Below, in pieces: positions 9,454-18,636 of a stretch of 64,000 nucleotides of DNA. The stretch's first letter is position 1. The number at the start of each line of letters is the position of its first letter. The stretch is from assembly GCF_000167195.1 (NCBI RefSeq), contig NZ_AADV02000003.1, positions 112,501 to 176,500 on the forward strand, given 5' to 3'. Below the pieces are notes generated by a model. The model searched no databases and was not told the DNA's origin. It saw nothing but the letters and a program-made list of their open reading frames with translations. Made by a program: the position numbers and the translations under genes. The DNA comes from Crocosphaera watsonii WH 8501. GTDB lineage: Bacteria > Cyanobacteriota > Cyanobacteriia > Cyanobacteriales > Microcystaceae.

Positions 9454-12051
9454 GTGACTATTGCGATTGAAAAACTACTGACTCCAGAAATTAATAAACC
9501 TGCCCGTTATTTGGGCAACGAACTAGGGGCTAAACATAAACCTTGGAACCAAGCAAAGGTACGCTGGGTGTTGACCTATCCAGAAGTTTATGAACTGGGG
9601 GCATCCAATTTAGGCCATATCATTCTCTACAATATTATTAATACGCAGCCCCGTCAACTCTGCGATCGCACTTACTTACCAGCACCGGACTTAGCTGAAA
9701 AATTACGAACAACAAAAACCCCCTTATTTGCCCTAGAATCTCGTCGTAACCTAACAGATTTCGATATTTTAGGCTTTAATCTCAGTTACGAACTAGGAGC
9801 CACCAATATCCTAGAAATGCTGGCTTTGGCTCAAATTCCCTTAACCTGGAAGGAAAGACAATCGGACCATTATCCTTTGATTTTTGCCGGGGGACAAACC
9901 GCCACCTCTAACCCCGAACCCTTTGCGGAATTTTTCGATTTTATGGCTTTGGGAGACGGGGAGGAAATATTACCGGAAATAGGTTTAATTATTGAACAAG
10001 GAAAGGAAAATAACTTAAGTAAAGAGGCATTATTATTAGATTTAGCCCAAATTCCAGGGGTTTATGTACCTCGCTTTTATGATGTAACCGAAGCAGGGGC
10101 AGTTATTCCCAACCGGCCTGATGTTCCCACCAGAATTTTACGCCGTGTCTCCCCTCCTATGCCAGCTTATGCTATCGGTTTAGTGCCTTTTATAGAAACC
10201 ATACACGATCGCTTAGTAGTGGAAATAAGACGGGGTTGCACCAGAGGTTGTCGTTTTTGTCAACCCGGAATGTTAACCCGCCCGGCAAGGGATGTACAAC
10301 CAGACGATATTATCGAAACTATCGAACGGGGGATCAGAGAAACTGGCCATAATGAATTTTCTTTATTATCTTTGAGTTGTTCCGACTATTTAGCCCTTCC
10401 TGCGGTGGGAACAGAAATTAAAAACCGTCTCAAAGATGAAAATATTACCCTTTCTTTACCCAGTCAAAGGGTAGACAGGTTTGATAAAAATATCGCCAAT
10501 ATTGTCGGGGGAAACCGCCAGTCTGGGCTGACTTTTGCCCCAGAAGCCGGAACCCAAAGAATGCGAGATGTGATCAATAAAGGGTTAACCAATGAAGAGT
10601 TATTACGAGGGGTAAAAACCGCCGTTGAGGAGGGTTGGGATAAGGTTAAACTCTATTTTATGATCGGTTTGCCAGGAGAAACGGATCTCGATGTCTTGGG
10701 TATTGTGGAGACTGTGCGCTGGTTACGGCAAGAATGTCGTATCAAAGGCCGTAAGCCGTTACAATTTACCATCACAGTGTCTAATTTTACCCCGAAACCC
10801 CATACGCCGTTTCAGTGGCATTCTGTGTCTACGGCAGAGTTTAAACGGAAGCAGGAGTTATTAAGGGAAGCATTTCGTGGACTGAGAGGAGTTAAAGCTA
10901 ATTATACTGATATAAGAATTTCGGCCATGGAAGATTTTATCGGGCGAGGCGATCGCCGTTTAGCCCCTGTCATTCATCGTGCCTGGGAATTAGGGGCCGG
11001 GATGGACTCTTGGTGGGAAAATGCTCAACAAGCTTACGAAGCTTGGGAACAGGCGATCGATGAAGCCGGGTTAAGTTGGAAATATCGTCAGGTGGAAGCA
11101 GGAGAATGGAACGTTTTTGAAACGGTACAACCCCCCTCTACCCCCTCTATCTCCTTATATAAAGCCCCCTTACCTTGGGACCATGTTAATACAGGCATTG
11201 AGAAAAAATGGTTACAAAAGGACTTACAACAAGCCCTAGAAGCAGCAACGGTTCCCGACTGTTCTTTTGACAGTTGTTACCATTGTGGGGTTTGTGGCTT
11301 AGATTTTGGTCATAATGTTGTAGTGCAACCCCCACCAATTCCTGAGTTTAGCGGTCATTTCCAGCCCAAATCAGAACGTTTACAGAGGTTTAGGGTTTAT
11401 TTTGGTAAAATTGGTGAAATGGCTTTAGTTGGCCACCTTGATCTGGTGCGTTTATTCGATCGCACTGTGCGTCGTGCAGCTTTACCCATATCTTTTACAG
11501 GGGGATATCATCCGGGCCCTAGAATTTCTATTGCTAATGCCTTAACTTTGGGTGTTACCAGTAGTGGGGAAATTGTGGATTTTGAGCTAACAAAAGTGAT
11601 GAATATTGATGAGTTTCGTCACGCTTTAGAGCAAGAGTTCCCTTCAGATATGCCTATTTTAAGGGTGGAAGAAGTTCCAGTTAATTCTACTTCAGCGACT
11701 CGGTTATTAGAGGAAGCGGAATATTTAATTACTGTGGGAACTGAGGATATCTTCTCTGAGGAAGTTTGGCAAAATTGGCTTACAACTGTTTTAGAAAGTT
11801 CAGAAATTAACTGGGATAAAACTACTAAGTCAGGTAAAAAGAAAACCGTTAATTTGCGAGAGCGTTTGTCTTATTTATCTCTAGAATCCTATCAAAATAA
11901 TACTGCTATTTTGCGATACATTGGCAGTTGTCGTAATGATGGCACCATGTTACAACCTCAACAGGTTATTTTGATGTTAGAAAAGATATCGGGGATAGAA
12001 TTACAGTTAACTAAAATACATCGTCAACGGTTGATTTTAGCAGCAAGTTAA
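9454..12051 (+). CDS. B12-binding-type radical SAM protein fused to DUF2344 domain (TIGR03960/TIGR03936 type)
   Basis: The 865-residue protein starts with GTG 9454, supported by GGAGG at 9442-9446, 7 bases upstream. The N-terminal part (about 1-200) resembles a cobalamin-binding-like domain. The radical SAM cluster motif CTRGCRFC is near residue 265. The last about 230 residues, from FRVYFGKIGEMALVGHLD, form the DUF2344 domain. Cys residues in the linker (CYHCGVCGLDFGH) could hold another metal centre. This fusion is common in cyanobacteria and other bacteria; its reaction is not established to my knowledge. It is probably monocistronic. Confidence 0.85.
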   Translation: MTIAIEKLLTPEINKPARYLGNELGAKHKPWNQAKVRWVLTYPEVYELGASNLGHIILYNIINTQPRQLCDRTYLPAPDLAEKLRTTKTPLFALESRRNLTDFDILGFNLSYELGATNILEMLALAQIPLTWKERQSDHYPLIFAGGQTATSNPEPFAEFFDFMALGDGEEILPEIGLIIEQGKENNLSKEALLLDLAQIPGVYVPRFYDVTEAGAVIPNRPDVPTRILRRVSPPMPAYAIGLVPFIETIHDRLVVEIRRGCTRGCRFCQPGMLTRPARDVQPDDIIETIERGIRETGHNEFSLLSLSCSDYLALPAVGTEIKNRLKDENITLSLPSQRVDRFDKNIANIVGGNRQSGLTFAPEAGTQRMRDVINKGLTNEELLRGVKTAVEEGWDKVKLYFMIGLPGETDLDVLGIVETVRWLRQECRIKGRKPLQFTITVSNFTPKPHTPFQWHSVSTAEFKRKQELLREAFRGLRGVKANYTDIRISAMEDFIGRGDRRLAPVIHRAWELGAGMDSWWENAQQAYEAWEQAIDEAGLSWKYRQVEAGEWNVFETVQPPSTPSISLYKAPLPWDHVNTGIEKKWLQKDLQQALEAATVPDCSFDSCYHCGVCGLDFGHNVVVQPPPIPEFSGHFQPKSERLQRFRVYFGKIGEMALVGHLDLVRLFDRTVRRAALPISFTGGYHPGPRISIANALTLGVTSSGEIVDFELTKVMNIDEFRHALEQEFPSDMPILRVEEVPVNSTSATRLLEEAEYLITVGTEDIFSEEVWQNWLTTVLESSEINWDKTTKSGKKKTVNLRERLSYLSLESYQNNTAILRYIGSCRNDGTMLQPQQVILMLEKISGIELQLTKIHRQRLILAAS

Positions 12052-12057
12052 TAGTAG

Positions 12058-12074
12058 GGTGGGCATTGCCCACC
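12058..12074. terminator. Hairpin downstream of the radical SAM gene
   Basis: GGTGGGCA and TGCCCACC form a near-perfect palindromic stem immediately after the stop codon at 12051. It shares the GGTGGG end with the repeat elements at 4526, 17819 and 54231. It may act as a terminator between the convergent radical SAM and hsdS genes. Confidence 0.5.
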
Positions 12075-12096
12075 TTATTATAACCTCTTCTATCCC

Positions 12097-13323
12097 TCAT
12101 AATTCCCCCTTAAATGCTTTTTGTAATAACGAATTAAATAAATTTTCTGATTCTTGTAGAGATTTTTGTTTATTGAGAAAACTTCGATTTATTTTTGTCG
12201 TAATATCTAAATACTCTTCTTGCTTATCTTGTGGTGGACAAATAAGCTTTAAACTACTTAATTCTTGAATATTAATGTTGTAATTTCCTGCCGTTGTTCG
12301 AGCTTCTCTTATTAAAAAACTACGAAAAGTAGGGAAGGCGATTATATCACGAATAAAAGCGGGATGAAAATCACAAATACTTTTAAGTCGTCCACGAATT
12401 AGATAAGAAGCATATACAGCTTTTCTATTACTTTCCTCTTCAAATATAGCACATCTACCTATATAGTCAGGATTACCATTTGACCTCACAAATAATAAGT
12501 CACCATTTTTCAAAAGTAATTTTGATATTTCTTTGGAGTCTAAATTAGTATATTTAAGATCATTCCAAGATATTTTCTCATTATCAATATTAGGTATTCT
12601 TAAAACAGCGATATTGTTATTTTTTTGTAATTCACTACATTTTGAATTAGTACCATATTTAAGTTCTTTAATTTGTGAACCTAATGTTTTCACCTCCCAA
12701 CCTTTAGGATTAATTACTGGATCGCCAAACATATCTAAAAAAGTTGACCGAAGTAATTCATCAGTTAAGCGGATTGATTCTTTACGTTTGCGTCTAATTT
12801 CATCAGCTTTATCTAATATTTTAGCAATTCTTTTTTGTTCTTCTAGGGGTGGTAAGGGGATAAGTAAATTTCTCAAAACTTTAAGAGATACAAATTTTTG
12901 TGTTCCCCCTCGTTGTTCAAAATCTAATTGTCTGGAAATAATAGAACTATCAAGTAAATACTTAAAATACTCCGGATAAATATTACTTTTACTAAGTTTA
13001 AATAACGCTACATTTTTAATTGAAAATTCTTTTTCTATATCTACAATAACAGGATTTCCTATTGTCCCAATCATTGCTAGTAAAATATCCCCTTTATCAA
13101 CTTTTGAACGTTTACTAATTTCTTTGTGATCTGCTTCAGAAATATATGAAACATTAGAAAAATCAATCCCCGATGTTTTTAGGTTTTTAGATGTTATTAC
13201 AGGATATCCAGAACTAACATATTTAGGTGTATCATGTGTTCCATCTCTAACGTCAATAACTTCCTGACATTTTGACCATTTCCAATATTGAGGTAAATTA
13301 ATATTCATTCCTGCAACTAGCAT
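12097..13323 (-). CDS. hsdS: Type I restriction-modification specificity subunit HsdS, orphan
   Basis: The 408-residue protein has two target-recognition domains separated by a helical conserved region. Each half carries the HsdS pattern: IPLPPLEEQKRIAKILDKAD near residue 160, and LICPPQDKQEEYLD near 370. The first half begins with the typical WKWSKCQEVIDVRDGTHD. HsdS sets the DNA sequence recognised by the HsdM methylase and HsdR nuclease. Neither hsdM nor hsdR is in this window, so this is an orphan unless they lie elsewhere. Base use is more AT-rich than the neighbours, which suggests transfer. Confidence 0.85.
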   Translation of the reverse strand: MLVAGMNINLPQYWKWSKCQEVIDVRDGTHDTPKYVSSGYPVITSKNLKTSGIDFSNVSYISEADHKEISKRSKVDKGDILLAMIGTIGNPVIVDIEKEFSIKNVALFKLSKSNIYPEYFKYLLDSSIISRQLDFEQRGGTQKFVSLKVLRNLLIPLPPLEEQKRIAKILDKADEIRRKRKESIRLTDELLRSTFLDMFGDPVINPKGWEVKTLGSQIKELKYGTNSKCSELQKNNNIAVLRIPNIDNEKISWNDLKYTNLDSKEISKLLLKNGDLLFVRSNGNPDYIGRCAIFEEESNRKAVYASYLIRGRLKSICDFHPAFIRDIIAFPTFRSFLIREARTTAGNYNINIQELSSLKLICPPQDKQEEYLDITTKINRSFLNKQKSLQESENLFNSLLQKAFKGEL

Positions 13324-13418
13324 AAAATCTCAATAAAAATAACAATATTGACAATAATAGAAAAAAGAGACAAAGAAAGAGAAGAGATATAAAAATTATA
13401 AATTATCTATCCATCTCC

Positions 13419-13446
13419 GTAGGGGTCAACGGCCGTTGACCCCTAC
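13419..13446. repeat. Perfect 28-bp palindrome (half-site GTAGGGGTCAACGG)
   Basis: Each half is GTAGGGGTCAACGG; the centre is CGGCCG. Identical copies lie at 16208-16235 and 57399-57426, with a 24-bp variant at 61654-61677. All are intergenic. Confidence 0.9.
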
Positions 13447-13604
13447 AATATCAGTATAATAAAACAAAGCTTTAACCGTACGCCTCCCTTCCCCTCCTTC
13501 CTCTTACCTGATCTCTTCGAGATCGCCTTTGTACCTCACAAGTATGGAAACTGCTATAATAACATTGATAGCAAGTAAAAAAATTCAACCCATAGACATA
13601 GTAC

Positions 13605-13814
13605 ATGAAACTCAGCATAAGTGATGAAAAAACGAAGGAACTTTTAACCGAAGTTATGATTGAACTAATTAAAACAAGACGAGATATATTTCATGAAATT
13701 ATTATAGAAGCATTAGAAGAAGTTGGTTTCGCTAATGCCATCACTGAAGGAAGAAAAAATGATTTTGTTCCCCAAGAAAACATATTTTCTCTACTTGATG
13801 AAGAACCAAAATGA
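13605..13814 (+). CDS. Small antitoxin-like protein
   Basis: A 69-residue acidic protein beginning MKLSISDEKTKELLTEVMIE, with helical, charged composition like short cyanobacterial antitoxins. The inference that it is an antitoxin rests mainly on context: the next ORF overlaps by ATGA (13811-13814) and begins like a RelE/ParE-family toxin, but is broken. A TATAAT box at 13555-13560 lies about 45 bases upstream. No DNA-binding fold could be identified with confidence. If the toxin is dead, this gene is an orphan. Confidence 0.6.
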   Translation: MKLSISDEKTKELLTEVMIELIKTRRDIFHEIIIEALEEVGFANAITEGRKNDFVPQENIFSLLDEEPK

Positions 13815-13867
13815 AAGTAAAATTTTAATCTAGTTTTGAAAAGGATTTAAAATCATTCAACAATTGA
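13811..13867 (+). pseudogene. Remnant of a RelE/ParE-type toxin
   Basis: ATG 13811 overlaps the antitoxin stop (ATGA), the usual layout of toxin-antitoxin pairs. The frame reads MKVKF, then TAA at 13826-13828, then SSFEKDLKSFNN and another stop. The FEKDLK stretch is typical of RelE/ParE toxin N termini. The rest of the gene cannot be found, so the toxin has a nonsense codon and is truncated. The match is short, so the family call is tentative. Confidence 0.5.
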
Positions 13868-14006
13868 CAATGAAAAATGGACAACAGAAAAGATATTTAT
13901 AAGTTCTTCCCTTAATGATACGATCGCTATAACACTGAGTTATTTTTTGAACGCATACCGAATTCCTATATAATTAAAGATTAGTCTGATAAAAAGAACT
14001 TTAACC

Positions 14007-14486
14007 ATGAATATTCGCATCGGTAACGGTTATGATATCCATCGTTTAGTCCCCGATCGCCCCTTAATTTTAGGGGGTGTCAACATTCCCCATGACTTGG
14101 GATTATTAGGACACAGCGACGCTGATGCGCTCACCCATGCCATTATGGATGCTATGTTAGGAGCATTAAGTTTAGGGGATATTGGTCACTATTTCCCACC
14201 CTCCGATCCCAAATGGGCAGGGGCTGATAGTTTATTATTATTACAACAGGTAGACCAGTTAATAAAAGCCCGAGGTTGGCACACTGGTAATATTGATTCT
14301 GTTATTGTTGCCGAAAAACCCAAAATGAAACCCCACTTAGGGGCCATGCAAGAAAAAATTGCTCGCACCCTACAGATTAATCGTGATCACATAGGAATAA
14401 AAGCAACTACTAATGAAAAATTAGGACCCGTCGGACGACAAGAAGGGATTGCAGTTTATGCAGTGGTTTTACTATTTAGGGGGTGA
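14007..14486 (+). CDS. ispF: 2-C-methyl-D-erythritol 2,4-cyclodiphosphate synthase
   Basis: The 159-residue protein has all IspF signatures: GYDIHRL at residue 8 with the zinc-binding Asp and His, [13 protein letters not shown] near 38 with a further metal His, and the C-terminal [16 protein letters not shown]. IspF converts the CDP-methylerythritol 2-phosphate intermediate to the cyclic diphosphate in the MEP pathway, which supplies carotenoid, phytol and quinone side chains. Length is normal. It converges with the ferredoxin-domain gene, overlapping by 11 bases at the 3' ends. Confidence 0.97.
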   Translation: MNIRIGNGYDIHRLVPDRPLILGGVNIPHDLGLLGHSDADALTHAIMDAMLGALSLGDIGHYFPPSDPKWAGADSLLLLQQVDQLIKARGWHTGNIDSVIVAEKPKMKPHLGAMQEKIARTLQINRDHIGIKATTNEKLGPVGRQEGIAVYAVVLLFRG

Positions 14487-15033
14487 AATGTTTAGTCAAT
14501 AATTCCCCCACTTCACCGGGTTTGATTTGGGAATAACGGGCTTTATGGGGCATAACTACCACGTTTGGTCCCTTTTTGCACTGTTTTAAACAACCTGTTA
14601 ACTTAATCTTAATGCGATCGCTTAGTCCCTGTTTTTCTAACTCTTTTTCTAACCGTTGACAGACACTCTGTCCACCCCGTTTCCAACAACTGGATTTTTG
14701 GCAAACTAGAATTTTTCCAACAGAAGTTGACTCTGGCTCTGAAACGATCACGGCACAAGGAATGTCAGGGTTTGATAACAATTTAACCCGACTGGCCTCC
14801 AGTTCAAAGAAGCCCTTTTTCTGCTTAAGTTCTCGATTTCCTGTGATTTCTAGCCAGGTTCCAGGAAAAAGATTAATATCGATCTCTGAACGTAATTTTT
14901 TGGGGATTTTCAACCAGTATTCCCTTTCTTCGACTTTGAGTCGTAGATATTTAATTTTGTCACCTTTTTTAATGACAAAACTTTCTAGTTGCCCCACCAT
15001 CCGAAATTGTGATGTTGTAGTGGTTTTTGACAT
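14476..15033 (-). CDS. (2Fe-2S) ferredoxin domain-containing protein (thioredoxin-like ferredoxin)
   Basis: The 185-residue protein has an N-terminal domain of about 90 residues with no recognised motif, then a C-terminal thioredoxin-like [2Fe-2S] ferredoxin domain. The four likely cluster ligands are in [12 protein letters not shown] (about 109-120) and [11 protein letters not shown] (about 150-160), as in shethna-type and NuoE-like proteins. The role is presumably electron transfer; the partner is unknown. Convergent with ispF. Confidence 0.78.
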   Translation of the reverse strand: MSKTTTTSQFRMVGQLESFVIKKGDKIKYLRLKVEEREYWLKIPKKLRSEIDINLFPGTWLEITGNRELKQKKGFFELEASRVKLLSNPDIPCAVIVSEPESTSVGKILVCQKSSCWKRGGQSVCQRLEKELEKQGLSDRIKIKLTGCLKQCKKGPNVVVMPHKARYSQIKPGEVGELLTKHFTP

Positions 15034-15075
15034 TATTTTTTATTTAAAATTTTTTTAAATTGATGATTTGATAAA

Positions 15076-15339
15076 TTAGCGTTTGTTAAAATTCCAGCAA
15101 TCCTTAAGCCAGTCGACTAATTCCTGACGGGAGGCTGAGTATTGTTTGGTCACACTCCACAGTTGGATCATGGCTGTGGGGTTGGATACTTGGACTTCCA
15201 GGGGTTTGTGGGTTTCACAAATACAAGGGATGTCCAGTTGTTGAAGACGATGGTAGACAATCCAGCGATCGCAGGAATCGACTTCCACAACGTGCCTGGG
15301 TTCAAAAGGGAGATTTGTTAAATTCATGGACTCAAGCAA
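15076..15339 (-). CDS. Conserved small cyanobacterial protein (Asr1131-like)
   Basis: An 87-residue soluble protein with several Cys and Trp residues (SCDRWIVYHRLQ, IPCICETHKPL). The sequence type is familiar from cyanobacterial genomes, where it is annotated only as conserved hypothetical. It lies 42 bases upstream of the ferredoxin-domain gene on the same strand and may be its operon partner. The Cys-rich N-terminal half could bind metal; that is speculation. Confidence 0.6.
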   Translation of the reverse strand: MLESMNLTNLPFEPRHVVEVDSCDRWIVYHRLQQLDIPCICETHKPLEVQVSNPTAMIQLWSVTKQYSASRQELVDWLKDCWNFNKR

Positions 15340-15573
15340 CTGAAGATAATTGTCATTGTTTCTTCACCTAGTGTACCAGATAAATGCAAGAAATTATCAA
15401 TTATTTTCAAAAAAATTTTCAGCTTAACCCAGACCAGAAGGGAGGGAAGACTTTCCCTCGTTGGGGTTTACCAAAGTTAAAATTTTCTAGATGGTTTTCT
15501 ATAGTTTTGATAAACTATTGCTAAAGTGAGTTATTTTAATGATAGAAGTGTCGTTAAAAAGGGAATTACAGAC

Positions 15574-16128
15574 ATGGCAACTGTTCAACAAGGCTTACTC
15601 CAATCTTTTGGGGATGTAAAAGAAAATCCAGTTTTATTAGATAAGAGTATTACTGTTCCTGTTTGCGAAGGGTTAAACATTCTCATCGCTAGTTTCCAAG
15701 GGTTGTTCTTACAGTATGAAAAACACCATTTTGTGGTTGAAGGTTCAGAATTCCTCTCTCTACACGAATATTTTAATGAAAGCTACGAAAAAGTTCGCGG
15801 TCATGTTCATGATCTAGCGGAACGTTTGAACGGGTTAGGTGGCATTCCTGTGGCCAGTTTCAGCAAACTAGCCGAACTATGCTGCTTTACACCTGAAGCA
15901 GATGGGATGTACGACTGTCGGACAATGGTTCAAAATGACCTAGCTGCAGAACAAGAAATTATCAAAATGTTACGGAGACTTACTGCCCAAGCTGACAGCT
16001 TAGGGGATAGAGGCACCCGTTATCAACTTGAAAAAATATTACTAGAAACTGAAGAGAGAGCTTATCATTTAGATCATTTCTTGGTCCATGATAGCTTAAC
16101 CATTCCTTTTGTTAGTAACGCAAACTAA
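15574..16128 (+). CDS. dps: Dps/ferritin-like DNA-protection protein
   Basis: Start taken at ATG 15574 (MATVQQG), preceded by a GGGA ribosome-binding site; a GTG at 15526 would add 16 residues. The 184-residue four-helix protein shows the Dps pattern. The first helix has [23 protein letters not shown], then [22 protein letters not shown]; the His and acidic residues fit the inter-subunit ferroxidase site. Dps dodecamers oxidise Fe(II) with H2O2 and store iron. A promoter TATAGT...TAAACT-like region precedes it. Probably monocistronic and stress- or iron-regulated, but no operator was seen. Confidence 0.88.
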   Translation: MATVQQGLLQSFGDVKENPVLLDKSITVPVCEGLNILIASFQGLFLQYEKHHFVVEGSEFLSLHEYFNESYEKVRGHVHDLAERLNGLGGIPVASFSKLAELCCFTPEADGMYDCRTMVQNDLAAEQEIIKMLRRLTAQADSLGDRGTRYQLEKILLETEERAYHLDHFLVHDSLTIPFVSNAN

Positions 16129-16207
16129 CTTAAAAACCATCTGAAGATAATTGATATTTAGCTAGTGATTGGGATAAGTCACTAGCTGTTTTATTCGACA
16201 CATTCAG

Positions 16208-16235
16208 GTAGGGGTCAACGGCCGTTGACCCCTAC
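16208..16235. repeat. Perfect 28-bp palindrome, second copy
   Basis: Identical in sequence to 13419-13446. It lies between the convergent dps and RlpA-like genes, where it could act as a bidirectional terminator. Confidence 0.9.
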
Positions 16236-16250
16236 ACCCTTAAATTTTTC

Positions 16251-16577
16251 TTAATTTAATACTTTAATTTTAACAGGAATTCTCCCCGATTTTAAGGAAC
16301 CAATGGCTCTAAAGGCACTTTGAGACAAATCTAGACTACAACGACAGCGATCTACAATACGAACAATAACACTTTTTCCTGTTTTCCGATTGGTCACTTT
16401 AACTTTTGTGCCAAAGGGCAAACTGCTATGGGCTGCCATCATGGCATTATTATTAAAGCGTACCCCTGATGCTGTTTTCTGTCCCTGATAATGAGAAGCA
16501 TAATAAGTTGCTGTTTGTGCCTGTGCAGGGACGGAGGCTAAGGCTATCATCAATATAGATAATGATAATTTTTTCAC
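16251..16577 (-). CDS. RlpA-like double-psi beta-barrel protein, secreted
   Basis: The 108-residue precursor has a signal peptide (MKKLSLSILMIALASVPAQA, cleavage after AQA) and a single double-psi beta-barrel domain. Motifs typical of RlpA are present: YYASHYQG, TASGVRFN, HSSLPFGTKVKVTNRKTGKSV and the catalytic-type Asp in VDRCRC. RlpA is a septal lytic transglycosylase acting on denuded glycan; this short form lacks the SPOR domain, so its targeting may differ. It is convergent with dps. Confidence 0.85.
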   Translation of the reverse strand: MKKLSLSILMIALASVPAQAQTATYYASHYQGQKTASGVRFNNNAMMAAHSSLPFGTKVKVTNRKTGKSVIVRIVDRCRCSLDLSQSAFRAIGSLKSGRIPVKIKVLN

Positions 16578-16731
16578 GGTCTACTATTCCTCACCACAGG
16601 ATATACTTCTAAGCTAATATACCTAGTTATTTTTAATCTGTCTAGTTGACAAATTGTAGCTTTTATGGTAAGCAATCAAATTGGGATCAAGTTTCATTCA
16701 AACCCCTTTTAAAAAAAGATAATTTAGTTCA

Positions 16732-17478
16732 ATGTTTAATTATTTGGGTCAATTTGCCAGATATTGCCTTTTTTCTTCTGTATACACTTTAAAAACCAGA
16801 AATTCGTTGTTTTATTTATGTTCATTGTTGCTGATAAGTTTGACAATGGGTTGTAATCCATCTTCTTCAGTTCCCATTAAAACCTCTGCCTTGACGGTGG
16901 ATACTGTAGAAATGGTGCAGCAGGGCATTGAAAAAAGCCGTCGAGGGAATTATCAGGGAGCTTTAAAGGATTTTAATCAAGTTATTGCCGAAAATCCTCA
17001 AGATATTCATGCTTATTTTAATCGGGGTTATGCTCATAGCAGTTTAGGCCAGTTTGAGCAAGCATTGGCAGACTTCACCATCGCTTTGAAGTTAGATCCC
17101 CAGATGGTTGAAGCTTATGTTAACCGAGGTAATGTTTATCTACAATTGGGAGAAGATGAAAAGGCAATCGCTGATTATGAAAAGGCTTTAGAAATCAATC
17201 CTAACGATGCTTTTGCTCAAAATAACTTAGGATTGGCTCATCTTAACTCAGGAAGCCCAGGGTTGGCAAAAATTGACTTTACTGAAGCGGTGATGATTGA
17301 TCCCTTGTATGGAGAGGCTTATTATAATCGAGGGTTAGCGTTGCTTGATCTCGGTGAAAGAGAAAACGCGATCGCTGATTTCCAAAAAGCTGCTGATATT
17401 TGGGAAGAAATGGGGGAAAAAATAGCGGCTCAGACTGCTTTAGCAGAGATTGATACTTTAAAAAAAGCGAGTCAATAA
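16732..17478 (+). CDS. TPR-repeat lipoprotein
   Basis: The 248-residue precursor has a hydrophobic segment and lipobox (LLLISLTMGC, Cys about 41), indicating lipid anchoring. At least five tetratricopeptide repeats follow from about residue 60 (for example DIHAYFNRGYAHSSLGQFEQ, then AYVNRGNVYLQLGEDEKAI). TPR lipoproteins are scaffolds for envelope assemblies; no partner is apparent nearby. The start ATG 16732 gives a long 40-residue pre-sequence, so a shorter start (codon 36 region) is possible. Confidence 0.85.
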   Translation: MFNYLGQFARYCLFSSVYTLKTRNSLFYLCSLLLISLTMGCNPSSSVPIKTSALTVDTVEMVQQGIEKSRRGNYQGALKDFNQVIAENPQDIHAYFNRGYAHSSLGQFEQALADFTIALKLDPQMVEAYVNRGNVYLQLGEDEKAIADYEKALEINPNDAFAQNNLGLAHLNSGSPGLAKIDFTEAVMIDPLYGEAYYNRGLALLDLGERENAIADFQKAADIWEEMGEKIAAQTALAEIDTLKKASQ

Positions 17479-17572
17479 CTATCAGTCAAAACAAACTTTT
17501 TGTTAAAAAATCGCAGCTTGAGCCTTTGTAAAATTATAATCAAAGAGTCAAATTATCTTCAATTAATTGATT

Positions 17573-17770
17573 ATGACTATTACTTTAAAAGTTCCTAGTA
17601 TTGCCTGTGGTGGTTGTGGTGATACCATTACCAAAGCCATCACAGGGCAAAAACCAGAAGCAAAGGTTTCTGTTGATGTTGAGGGGAAAGTGGTAACTGT
17701 AGATAGTGATGCTTCTACAGAAATTATCAAAGAAATTATTACCGAAGCTGGTCATACAGTAGAGGATTAA
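17573..17770 (+). CDS. Atx1-like copper chaperone (HMA domain)
   Basis: ATG 17573 (MTITLKVPS) was preferred to TTG 17567. The 65-residue single HMA domain has its CxxC metal site in SIACGGCGDT (about 10-19) and ends with the usual ITEAGH loop. In cyanobacteria, proteins of this form (Atx1) carry Cu(I) between the import and thylakoid P-type ATPases. Family knowledge supports copper; zinc cannot be excluded from sequence. No ATPase gene is adjacent. Confidence 0.85.
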   Translation: MTITLKVPSIACGGCGDTITKAITGQKPEAKVSVDVEGKVVTVDSDASTEIIKEIITEAGHTVED

Positions 17771-17818
17771 TTCATGTTTATTTAATTAGATAATAGTAAT
17801 TAATCAATGAGATGGGAC

Positions 17819-17885
17819 GGTGGGTTACAGTGCGGATAAAAACTTATAATGTTTTTATCCGAATAAAATCCGCACCTAACCCACC
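17819..17885. repeat. 67-bp hairpin element, second copy type
   Basis: The same 9-bp inverted ends (GGTGGGTTA / TAACCCACC) and the same 67-bp length as 4526-4592. Here the interior also pairs (GTGCGGAT with ATCCGCAC, and ATAAAAAC with GTTTTTAT), so the whole unit can fold into one long stem. Confidence 0.75.
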
Positions 17886-17919
17886 CTACGATCTACGAGC
17901 TTAGTAAAACTCTTGCTTA

Positions 17920-18010
17920 TTAGCTAAACAAATAACATTTTGTAGGGTGCATTAGGCTCATATTTTTATGTTATAGTCAAGCAAATTTTTAATGATGCCG
18001 TAATGCACCA
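17920..18010. repeat. Direct repeat, copy A
   Basis: Begins TTAGCTAAACAAATAACATT and continues with TGCATTAGGCTCATATTTTT. A diverged second copy follows at 18055-18139. Its own ends, TAGGGTGCATTA and TAATGCACCA, are inverted repeats, so each unit may be a hairpin element. Confidence 0.7.
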
Positions 18011-18054
18011 CACCTAAAATAAAAAAATAACAAGCATCCTGCTTGCAGTTCATC

Positions 18055-18139
18055 TTAGCTAAACAAATAACATTTTGTAGCGCGCATTAGGCTAATATTT
18101 TCATGTCATAATAGACAAAATTGTTAATAATGTCGTAAA
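18055..18139. repeat. Direct repeat, copy B (diverged)
   Basis: Shares TTAGCTAAACAAATAACATT and most of the following 60 bases with copy A, but has lost the inverted end (TGTCGTAAAT in place of TGCCGTAATG). It runs up to the stop codon of the DUF4870 gene. Confidence 0.65.
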
Positions 18140-18140
18140 T

Positions 18141-18479
18141 CTATAAAACTCTCAAAATAAAAGGATAGCGAAACACTTTATTAGGATTGGTTAACACTTT
18201 AACAATAGCAATAATCGGCATAAATACGGTAACAATGCCTAAAGTTCCTAATAATAACCAACCAATCAGAACTAGGGTTAAAATTCCGAAAATAATACCA
18301 TATAGCCAAACATTAAGATGAAAATTCAAAGCCTCTTTCGCGTTATTTTGGACTGTTTCATCATCGGATATAAAAAGAATAACAATGGGAACCCCAATAC
18401 AGACAAAAGTAGCACTAAAAAAGATTGATCCGTGACAAATACCGGACAATAATTTTCTTTTGGCAATTTCGTTACTCAT
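18141..18479 (-). CDS. DUF4870 domain-containing membrane protein
   Basis: Start taken at MSNEIAKRK (18479), not 24 bases upstream. The 112-residue protein has three hydrophobic stretches. The family signature lies between them: residues ETVQNNAKEALNFHLNVWLY near 40-60, followed by IIAIVKVLTNPNKVFRYPF at the C terminus. DUF4870 proteins (Tic20-like fold) are small membrane proteins of unknown role. The upstream region has no evident operator. Confidence 0.82.
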   Translation of the reverse strand: MSNEIAKRKLLSGICHGSIFFSATFVCIGVPIVILFISDDETVQNNAKEALNFHLNVWLYGIIFGILTLVLIGWLLLGTLGIVTVFMPIIAIVKVLTNPNKVFRYPFILRVL

Positions 18480-18636
18480 ACAATGGCTTCCTCCTCTCGT
18501 CACTAATTAAGATAACAAAACTAACATTATTTTTGGATCGGTTACAAGTATACTGCTTGCTGTTTTTCTCATTACTACGATTACTAATTAAGATAACAAG
18601 AGTTCGCTAAACAATTAACGTCCCCTTGTTTCTATT

